Shown one piece after another: positions 1-4,904 of a DNA stretch of 5,910 nucleotides (its first letter is position 1; every line of letters begins with the position of its first letter). Both the position numbers and the translations under genes were made by a program. The notes under the pieces were generated by a model, which was given only the letters and a program-made list of their open reading frames with translations, had not been told where the DNA came from and searched no databases. Source of the DNA: RGIG1959 sp051877215 (GTDB lineage: Bacteria; Bacillota; Clostridia; Oscillospirales; Acutalibacteraceae); assembly GCA_051877215.1 (NCBI GenBank), contig JBJEIR010000016.1, positions 1 to 5,910 on the forward strand. The letters run 5' to 3'.

Positions 1-18
1 AACGGTTTCTTTTGTCAT
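1..18 (-). CDS. 5' end of a divergent leftward gene (partial, unidentified)
   Basis: Read on the minus strand, an ATG at 18-16 opens the frame MTKETV, which continues off the left edge. Three signals support a real gene start. A GAAAGGA ribosome binding site lies at 35-29, ten bases before the ATG. A promoter lies further upstream at 116-88. An in-frame alternative is lacking, because the nearby ATG at 29-27 meets a stop after four codons. Six residues are too few to identify the product. The two operator-like repeats between promoter and start suggest a regulated gene, perhaps one that encodes its own repressor, but that is inference. Confidence 0.6.
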
Positions 19-28
19 AGCTTTGTCA

Positions 29-35
29 TCCTTTC
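29..35 (-). promoter_or_regulatory. Ribosome binding site of the leftward gene
   Basis: The minus strand reads GAAAGGA here, complementary to the 3' end of 16S rRNA, ten bases before the ATG at 18-16. It decides the start of the otherwise invisible gene at the left edge. Confidence 0.6.
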
Positions 36-37
36 GG

Positions 38-94
38 GCATATAAAATAGTATACCAGATCAATCAAATAGTCCGCATATAAAATAAAGTATAC
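38..94. repeat. Two copies of a GCATAT...GTATAC motif, operator-like
   Basis: Copy 1 (38-55) reads GCATATAAAATAGTATAC. Copy 2 (75-94) reads GCATATAAAATAAAGTATAC and differs only by two inserted A residues. Each ends in the perfect palindrome GTATAC. The copies start 37 bases apart, about three and a half helical turns, so they would face different sides of the DNA unless the two-base insertion matters. Copy 2 covers the -10 box and predicted start point of the leftward promoter, while copy 1 lies in its untranslated leader. This arrangement fits a pair of repressor sites. GntR-type repressors often use GTATAC-like half sites, but the binding protein is not identifiable here. Confidence 0.6.
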
Positions 95-116
95 AAAAAG
101 GCGGCGGCAATGTCAA
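88..116 (-). promoter_or_regulatory. Sigma-A-type promoter of the leftward gene
   Basis: On the minus strand, a perfect -35 box TTGACA (116-111) is followed by exactly 17 bases and then TATACT (93-88), which matches TATAAT at five of six bases. Transcription should begin near position 81, giving an untranslated leader of about 60 bases before the ATG at 18. The -10 box lies inside one of two repeated AT-rich motifs, so a protein bound there would block the promoter. Confidence 0.75.
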
Positions 117-160
117 GTGCTGCCGCCCACAATTATTGTGCGGGCGGCATCCTGCCGCAC
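103..160. repeat. Overlapping GC-rich inverted repeats between divergent promoters
   Basis: GGCGGCA at 103-109 can pair with TGCCGCC at 121-127. That same segment can instead pair with GGCGGCA at 143-149. The second pairing encloses a perfect 13-base palindrome, CACAATTATTGTG (128-140). A third pairing joins GTGCGG (138-143) to CCGCAC (155-160). The pairings are mutually exclusive, as in attenuators. However, the block lies upstream of both predicted start points (near 81 leftward and 240 rightward), so neither transcript should contain it. A DNA-level role such as a protein-binding dyad is more likely. There is no adjacent T-tract in either direction that would make it a good terminator. Confidence 0.55.
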
Positions 161-204
161 GACAGCGCCTGCTCACAAAAATTTACAAATTCGTGTGCTT
201 CGTC

Positions 205-233
205 TTGCATTTCATGGGTAAAGGTTTTATAAT
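205..233 (+). promoter_or_regulatory. Sigma-A-type promoter of ilvE
   Basis: TTGCAT (205-210) and a perfect TATAAT (228-233) are separated by exactly 17 bases. Transcription should begin near position 240. This places the upstream ATG at 239-241 at or before the transcript's first base, so it cannot be the true start. The transcript would have a leader of about 60 bases. A weak dyad, AGAAGC (258-263) with GCTTCT (278-283), lies just before the ribosome binding site. The leader looks too short for a T-box. Confidence 0.85.
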
Positions 234-285
234 AGAATATGCGAAAACATAGGAAACAGAAGCGACGGTCACCCGCTGCTTCTTC

Positions 286-292
286 AAAGGAG
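286..292 (+). promoter_or_regulatory. Ribosome binding site that fixes the ilvE start
   Basis: AAAGGAG lies nine bases before ATG 302. No comparable site precedes the in-frame ATG at 239, which supports the shorter protein. Confidence 0.85.
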
Positions 293-301
293 TGCTTGTC
301 A

Positions 302-1372
302 ATGCAGGAGATTCGTTTTGAACCGGCAAAAACCTTGAAAGAGAAGCCTACCGACTCCTCAAAGCTCGGCTTCGGTAATATTTTTACCGACCATATGTTT
401 ATGATGAATTATGACGAGGGACAGGGCTGGCATGATGCCCGCATCGTACCGTACGGCCCTCTTTCGCTTGACCCGGCCGCCATGTGCCTTCATTACGGGC
501 AGGAGGTCTTTGAGGGTATGAAAGCATACCGCGCGCCCGACGGCCGTGTGCTGCTGTTCCGACCCGATCGCAATATGGCGCGTCTCAACCTTTCAAACGA
601 CCGCCTTTGCATCCCGCCCATCGACGAGGACTTCGCGGTGGAAGCGGTCAAAAAGCTGGTGTCCGTTGAAAAAGACTGGATCCCCGACGGCCCCGATACC
701 TCCCTGTATATCCGGCCGTTTATTATCTCCGTCGATCCCCATGTGGGCGTGCATCCGGCACAGCATTTGATTTTTATGATCATTCTGTCGCCGGTCGGCT
801 GCTATTATCCCGAGGGGCTCAATCCGGTCAAGATCTATGTGGAGCGCCAATATGTCCGCGCCGTCAAAGGCGGCACGGGCTTTGCCAAGACGGCCGGCAA
901 CTATGCGTCCTCGCTGAAAGCGCAGGAGGTTGCGGCCGAGGAGGGCTATACACAGGTGCTGTGGCTCGACGGCGTCGAGCGCAAATATATCGAAGAAGTC
1001 GGCACGATGAATGTGTTCTTCAAAATCGGCGGCGAGGTTATCACGCCCGCTTTGCAAGGCAGCATTCTCGGCGGCATCACCCGTATGTCCTGCATTGAAA
1101 TGCTCAAGTCGTGGGGCGTGCCTGTCGTGGAGCGGCCGCTGCTTTTGCAGGAGGTCGTCGACGCGGCGGCAAACGGCACATTGGAGGAAGCCTTCGGCAC
1201 CGGCACGGCGGCGGTCATTTCGCCGATCGGCGAGCTGAAGGTGGACGATCAAATTATTCCCATCAACAACGGCGAGATCGGCGAGACGGCGCAAAAGCTG
1301 TACGATACGCTGACCGATATTCAAAACGGCCGTCAGCCGGATCCGTTCGGCTGGACCGTGACGGTGGACTGA
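302..1372 (+). CDS. ilvE: Branched-chain amino acid aminotransferase
   Basis: This is a fold-type IV, PLP-dependent enzyme that interconverts leucine, isoleucine and valine with their 2-oxo acids using glutamate/2-oxoglutarate. It performs the last step of branched-chain amino acid synthesis in the cytoplasm. The 356 residues match the length of the longer BCAT type. Visible motifs are FEGMKAYR (from residue 70), GGTGFAKTAGNYASSL with the expected PLP-bearing Lys196, EEVGTMNVFF (from 231) and the phosphate-binding GTGTAAVISP (from 299). I start at ATG 302 because AAAGGAG (286-292) sits nine bases upstream and family homology begins here. A longer in-frame ATG at 239 overlaps the predicted transcription start and would add 21 unrelated basic residues. 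The gene appears monocistronic, with its own promoter and a terminator at 1389-1433. Biosynthetic versus degradative use cannot be told from sequence. Confidence 0.95.
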   Translation: MQEIRFEPAKTLKEKPTDSSKLGFGNIFTDHMFMMNYDEGQGWHDARIVPYGPLSLDPAAMCLHYGQEVFEGMKAYRAPDGRVLLFRPDRNMARLNLSNDRLCIPPIDEDFAVEAVKKLVSVEKDWIPDGPDTSLYIRPFIISVDPHVGVHPAQHLIFMIILSPVGCYYPEGLNPVKIYVERQYVRAVKGGTGFAKTAGNYASSLKAQEVAAEEGYTQVLWLDGVERKYIEEVGTMNVFFKIGGEVITPALQGSILGGITRMSCIEMLKSWGVPVVERPLLLQEVVDAAANGTLEEAFGTGTAAVISPIGELKVDDQIIPINNGEIGETAQKLYDTLTDIQNGRQPDPFGWTVTVD

Positions 1373-1388
1373 TACCGTTTGACGCGAA

Positions 1389-1433
1389 AAAGGCAGCTCT
1401 TTTCCCCAAAAAAGAGCCGCCTTTCGCTTTTCT
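1389..1433 (+). terminator. Intrinsic terminator after ilvE
   Basis: The stem pairs AAAGGC (1389-1394) and GCTCTTTT (1396-1403) with AAAAGAGC (1410-1417) and GCCTTT (1419-1424), with one A/C mismatch. The loop is CCCCAA. The downstream tract, CGCTTTTCT, is only moderately T-rich. It lies 16 bases after the ilvE stop codon and should separate ilvE from the next gene. Confidence 0.75.
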
Positions 1434-1437
1434 CGGC

Positions 1438-1480
1438 TGCCGCTTTCGAAAAGGGAATAAAAGGCATCCGATAAGCGGCA
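1438..1480. repeat. Interrupted inverted repeat upstream of the GH97 gene
   Basis: TGCCGCTTTCG (1438-1448) pairs with CGATAAGCGGCA (1469-1480) over 11 base pairs with one bulged T, around a 20-base A-rich loop. It sits between the ilvE terminator and the GH97 start, in the place expected for an operator. No convincing promoter was found in this gap: TTGACG (1486-1491) resembles a -35 box but has no -10 partner at the right distance. The role is unknown. Confidence 0.4.
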
Positions 1481-1518
1481 CAGACTTGACGGTGCCCGTA
1501 TTTGGTTGAGAAGAAAAG

Positions 1519-1526
1519 AGGAGAGG
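1519..1526 (+). promoter_or_regulatory. Ribosome binding site of the GH97 gene
   Basis: AGGAGAGG ends four bases before ATG 1531, and its AGGAG core ends seven bases before it. This is strong support for that start. Confidence 0.8.
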
Positions 1527-1530
1527 GCTT

Positions 1531-3720
1531 ATGAAGGATTCCGTAACAGAGCTGCAAACCGAAATGCCGCAGACAAAAAAAGCCAACGGTACGCTTCGAT
1601 TGATTTTGACGGTTTCGCTGATCGCGCTGGCGGTCGCAGGCGCGGCCGTTGCGCTCATTTTGCTTGTTTTCGGGAATTCTGCCGGGCGGTATGTGTCCCG
1701 CGACGATCAGGGCGTGTATATTCTCTCGCCGGGTGAGAGGACAACGCTGTCTTTGTCGGTTTCAAACGGCAGCCTGCAATACAGTGTGGAGCGGGACGGA
1801 CGCGTGTTTATAGAGCCGAGTGCCCTCGGCGTGACGGTGGATCAGACGGCTTACGGAGAGCTCTCGTCTGTGGAGGAGCTCGGCGCGGTGTCGGCACAGC
1901 TTCGCACGGATGTGCGTCAGGTGCGCGGGCGTGTGCGTGAGGCAAACGGCTCGTGCGTTTCGCTTTGCGTTCCCGTCGGCGAGGGAGACAGCGCCTTTAC
2001 GCTGGAAGCGCGCGTCTATGATGACGGCGTGGCGTTTCGCTATATTTTGCCGGGTGAAGGGAAACGAACGGTCAAGGGAGAGCAGACTGCGTTTTCTCTG
2101 CCGACGGGCGCGGCGTTGTGGGCGTCCGACACACATGTGTATTATGAAAGCAAGGTGTCTCGGCGCGACCCCTCCAAGCCGGGAACGGGCACTTTGAGTA
2201 CGCCGGCGACGGTGGAGCTGAGCGACGGCGGATACGCCGCGATCTTGGAAGGGAATCTGGCCGATTATGCCGGAATGTCGCTGAAATGGAGCGACCGATA
2301 CGAATACAGCGCCAGCTTTGAGCACGGCGCGTCCGGCACCTTTGCGCTTTCCGACGAGATCACGACGCCGTGGCGCATCGTGGCGGTGGCAGACGACCTC
2401 AATGAACTGGTCAATAACACGATTGTCTATCAGGTGTGCGACGAGCCGGATGAAGGGCTGTATGCGGGCGACTGGGTAAAACCCGGCCGCGTGATGTGGT
2501 CGTGGATTTCCGGCAGAAATTCTTCGATGGTCACGCCCAAAATCATGAAGGAGTATACGAATGCTGCCGCCGAGCTCGGCTTTGAGTACAATCTCATCGA
2601 CGAGGGCTGGGTCAACTGGGGGAGCTATGAAAAAACCTTGAAGGACCTTGTTGCACAGGGCGAGCCGTACGGCGTCGGACAGCTCGTTTGGACGGGCATG
2701 ACGGCGGGAGCGGGGTATAACGGAACGATCGACAGCCTCGAGGATGCGCAGGCGTATATTGATTTTCTATCTGCAATCGGCGCCGCGGGCGGCAAGATGG
2801 ATTTCTTTACAAAGGAAACCGATGTCGACATGGGCGTAAACATCTATCGTGATATTTTGCAGTATGCCGCCGAAAAGCAGCTTGTGATCAACTTCCACGG
2901 CTGCAACAAGCCGACGGGGTACGATGCGACCTTCCCGAATGAGCTCAACCGCGAGGCGATCCTCGGCTTTGAATCGACAAGGGCGAATGACCGCCGCACG
3001 ATGGCGCAGATGTTTACGACCCAGCCCTTTACCCGCAATTTGGCGGGGCATGCGGATTACACCCCCGCCGTCAACACGGCGTTTCTGATGGCGCAGCTTG
3101 TGCTGACCGACTCGCCGCTTCAATCCATCGGCACCGATCCAAAGACGCTTCTTTCCCTGCCGTCGTTGGAAATGATCAAGAGCGTGCCGACCGTGTGGGA
3201 GGAGACGGTCGTGCTGCCGCAAAGTGAAATCGGCAAGGCGGCGGTGTACGCCCGCAAAGCCGAGAGCGGAAGCTGGTTTGTCGGCGGCATCAATTATAAA
3301 GCGAGCGGGGAAACCGCGACGCTTGATCTGTCGCTGTTCCTGGAGGACGGAACCTACCATATGGAGCTGTGGACAGACGGCACAAACGGCCTTGAAAAAG
3401 AGGTGCGCTCCGTCACAAAAGAGGATACGGTCGAGGTGCCGTTTTCCGAGCTGCACGGTTTTATCATCCGTTTTGACCGCGTGACCCTGTCACAGTACGG
3501 CGGCAAGATCGGCGCGGACGGCACCGTGACCGTGACGGCGGCCGATCCTTCTACGGTCATCGCCTACACGCTCGACGGCAGCGAGCCGGGGAGCGGCTCT
3601 GCTAAGGTGGAGTCGGGCGGCACAATCGCGCTTGAGGACACCTGCGTTTTGCGCATCAAGATTACGGGCGGCGCGGGAGAAGGCGGACAATATTCCTGCC
3701 GCTTTAATAAGATGAACTGA
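1531..3720 (+). CDS. Membrane-anchored glycoside hydrolase family 97 protein
   Basis: This is a 729-residue GH97 enzyme, a family of alpha-glucosidases and alpha-galactosidases. Residues 1-23 are hydrophilic and presumably cytoplasmic. Residues 24-47 form one hydrophobic segment with no lipobox cysteine, so it is probably an uncleaved anchor that displays the enzyme outside the cell. Residues 62 to about 305 fit the N-terminal beta-sandwich. The catalytic barrel begins near DWVKPGRVMWSWISG (314-328) and contains NLIDEGW (354-360), KMDFF (422-426) and NFHGCNKPTG (454-463). Asp424 occupies the place of the nucleophile of retaining members such as the Bacteroides alpha-galactosidase. Glu475 or Glu481 is the likely acid/base. 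About 585-650 is the GH97 C-terminal domain. Residues 651-729, with YTLDGSEP (679-686), resemble the chitobiase/beta-hexosaminidase C-terminal domain. No transporter or regulator is adjacent. Family assignment is firm. Substrate is inferred. Confidence 0.9.
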   Translation: MKDSVTELQTEMPQTKKANGTLRLILTVSLIALAVAGAAVALILLVFGNSAGRYVSRDDQGVYILSPGERTTLSLSVSNGSLQYSVERDGRVFIEPSALGVTVDQTAYGELSSVEELGAVSAQLRTDVRQVRGRVREANGSCVSLCVPVGEGDSAFTLEARVYDDGVAFRYILPGEGKRTVKGEQTAFSLPTGAALWASDTHVYYESKVSRRDPSKPGTGTLSTPATVELSDGGYAAILEGNLADYAGMSLKWSDRYEYSASFEHGASGTFALSDEITTPWRIVAVADDLNELVNNTIVYQVCDEPDEGLYAGDWVKPGRVMWSWISGRNSSMVTPKIMKEYTNAAAELGFEYNLIDEGWVNWGSYEKTLKDLVAQGEPYGVGQLVWTGMTAGAGYNGTIDSLEDAQAYIDFLSAIGAAGGKMDFFTKETDVDMGVNIYRDILQYAAEKQLVINFHGCNKPTGYDATFPNELNREAILGFESTRANDRRTMAQMFTTQPFTRNLAGHADYTPAVNTAFLMAQLVLTDSPLQSIGTDPKTLLSLPSLEMIKSVPTVWEETVVLPQSEIGKAAVYARKAESGSWFVGGINYKASGETATLDLSLFLEDGTYHMELWTDGTNGLEKEVRSVTKEDTVEVPFSELHGFIIRFDRVTLSQYGGKIGADGTVTVTAADPSTVIAYTLDGSEPGSGSAKVESGGTIALEDTCVLRIKITGGAGEGGQYSCRFNKMN

Positions 3721-3837
3721 CGGCACTTGCAAATCACCTCTGAGCGTTTTGGGAGAGAAGCCCGAAAGCGTCTGCCGATTTGTAAAACGCAGAATCGTTT
3801 TGAAGCGTTTCTTTTCAAACAACCGCATAACCGTCGG

Positions 3838-3878
3838 CGAGGCCTTTCGGGATTTTCCGAAAGGCCTCGTTGTTTTTG
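3838..3878 (+). terminator. Strong intrinsic terminator after the GH97 gene
   Basis: CGAGGCCTTTCGG (3838-3850) and CCGAAAGGCCTCG (3857-3869) form a perfect 13-bp stem with a GATTTT loop, followed by TTGTTTTTG. It ends the GH97 transcript after a 117-base untranslated tail. That tail (3721-3837) holds no gene. It contains only a weak AAAACG/CGTTTT dyad at 3784-3801. Confidence 0.9.
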
Positions 3879-3898
3879 CGGGCCGCGTGTGCTATAAT
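3870..3898 (+). promoter_or_regulatory. Extended -10 promoter overlapping the terminator T-tract
   Basis: TTGTTT (3870-3875) is followed by 17 bases and a perfect TATAAT (3893-3898), preceded by TG at 3890-3891, which makes an extended -10 element. Transcription should begin near 3905. The -35 box is the terminator's own T-tract. It should drive the pseudouridine synthase and, by overlap, the phospholipase C-like gene. Confidence 0.8.
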
Positions 3899-3936
3899 AA
3901 GCATAGTTAGGCGAGACTTTACGGGCGGTCGGCCTT

Positions 3937-3952
3937 ACGGGGGCTGCCCCGT
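3937..3952 (+). other. Hairpin in the untranslated leader of the RluA-family gene
   Basis: ACGGGG (3937-3942) and CCCCGT (3947-3952) form a perfect 6-bp stem closed by a GCTG tetraloop. It sits in an approximately 88-base GC-rich leader (about 3905-3992), some 26 bases before the ribosome binding site. It matches no riboswitch class I recognise and has no T-tract. Confidence 0.4.
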
Positions 3953-3977
3953 CGGTGTGCGGTCCCGCTTCGAATAC

Positions 3978-3986
3978 AAGGGAGGA
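3978..3986 (+). promoter_or_regulatory. Ribosome binding site that fixes the RluA-family start
   Basis: AAGGGAGGA contains GGAGG seven bases before ATG 3993. The frame stays open upstream to a TTG at 3870, but that codon lies in the terminator T-tract, upstream of the predicted transcription start, so it is not used. Confidence 0.85.
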
Positions 3987-3992
3987 CGGATC

Positions 3993-4904
3993 ATGCCGCA
4001 GAGCATTTCTTATACGGTACCCGCCCATATGGACGGGCAGACGGTGCAGACCTTTTTGCGCCGCGACTGCGGCATGAGCTGGCGCATGGTTGTGCGGCTG
4101 AAACGGGTGGAAAACGGGATTTTGCTCGACGGCGTGCATGTGCGCACGATCGACCTGCTTAAAAGCGGTCAAACATTGACGGTGACATGGCCCGAGGACA
4201 CGGTTCGCATTGAGGGCGCACCGATTCCGCTTGCGGTTGTGTATGAGGATGAGGATGTGCTGGTCGTCAACAAGCCGCCGTTTCTGGCGGTGCACCCGTC
4301 GGCGGGCAAGCCCGATCCGACGCTCGCCAACGCGGTGGTCGCGTATTATCGGGAGCGGGGAGAGTGCCACAGCTTTCGCCCGCTCAACCGTCTCGACCGC
4401 AACACGAGCGGCCTGCTGCTCGCCGCCAAAAGCGCGCATATGGCCTATCGCCTTGCAGGGCAGTGCCAAAAGGAATATGTGGCGGTGGTGACGGGAACAC
4501 TGACGGGGGACGGCGTGATCCATCAGCCGATCCGTGTCAAAGAGGGCTGCACCATCACGCGCGAGGTGGGCGAGGGCGGAAAAGACAGCCTGACCCGTTA
4601 CCGCGCGGTGGCGAACGACGGCTCGGTGTCGCTCTTGCGGGTGGTGATCGAGACGGGGCGCACCCATCAGATACGCGTACATATGGCGTGGCTCGGCCAT
4701 CCGCTTGTGGGGGACACCGTATACGGCACGAATGAAGAGCTGCCGCGCCATGCGCTCCACTGCGCGCGTATGGTGTTCACGCATCCGCGAAGCGGAGAAA
4801 AAATCGATTTACAGGCGCCGCTGCCCGACGATATGGTCGAACTGCTGAAAATGCACGGAATGGAACGGGCATGGGAAGGAGAGGATCCGTTTTGCCTGCT
4901 ATGA
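3993..4904 (+). CDS. RluA-family RNA pseudouridine synthase
   Basis: This enzyme converts selected uridines in rRNA or tRNA to pseudouridine without a cofactor. The 303 residues match the family's usual length. An S4-like RNA-binding region spans about residues 12-60. The catalytic domain has LVVNKPPFLAVHP (90-102), the signature RPLNRLDRNTSGLLLAAKS with catalytic Asp135, and the C-terminal motif GRTHQIRVHM (222-231). The NRLDR form of the signature, rather than HRLDK, resembles the Bacillus YjbO/YhcT branch more than RluD, so I give no symbol and no target base. The gene has its own promoter. Its 3' end overlaps the next gene, which implies co-transcription and probably translational coupling. 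Confidence 0.93.
   Translation: MPQSISYTVPAHMDGQTVQTFLRRDCGMSWRMVVRLKRVENGILLDGVHVRTIDLLKSGQTLTVTWPEDTVRIEGAPIPLAVVYEDEDVLVVNKPPFLAVHPSAGKPDPTLANAVVAYYRERGECHSFRPLNRLDRNTSGLLLAAKSAHMAYRLAGQCQKEYVAVVTGTLTGDGVIHQPIRVKEGCTITREVGEGGKDSLTRYRAVANDGSVSLLRVVIETGRTHQIRVHMAWLGHPLVGDTVYGTNEELPRHALHCARMVFTHPRSGEKIDLQAPLPDDMVELLKMHGMERAWEGEDPFCLL
4876..4884 (+). promoter_or_regulatory. Ribosome binding site deciding the phospholipase C-like start
   Basis: AAGGAGAGG lies inside the end of the RluA-family gene. It stands seven bases before TTG 4892 but sixteen before ATG 4901, and it overlaps the coding sequence that would begin at ATG 4871. Spacing therefore favours the TTG. Confidence 0.65.

Noticed and set aside
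241..301. Possible T-box or attenuator controlling ilvE
   Set aside because: The leader from the predicted start point is only about 60 bases, with no T-box sequence, no terminator and no leader peptide rich in branched-chain codons.
593..1324. Long open frame on the minus strand opposite ilvE (243 codons)
   Set aside because: It is antisense to a clear enzyme gene and its translation is Arg/His/Asp-rich with no recognisable domain, as expected for the complement of GC-rich coding DNA.
1486..1515. TTGACG as a -35 box for the GH97 gene
   Set aside because: No TATAAT-like sequence occurs 16-18 bases downstream, where the sequence is a purine run.
3955..3980. GCTTCGAAT string resembling a tRNA T-arm in the leader
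   Set aside because: There is no matching acceptor stem, D-arm or anticodon arm around it.
3564..4784. Open frame of 406 codons on the minus strand across the GH97 end, terminator and RluA-family gene
   Set aside because: It crosses a strong terminator and two well-supported genes and has a low-complexity Arg/His-rich composition with no family motif.
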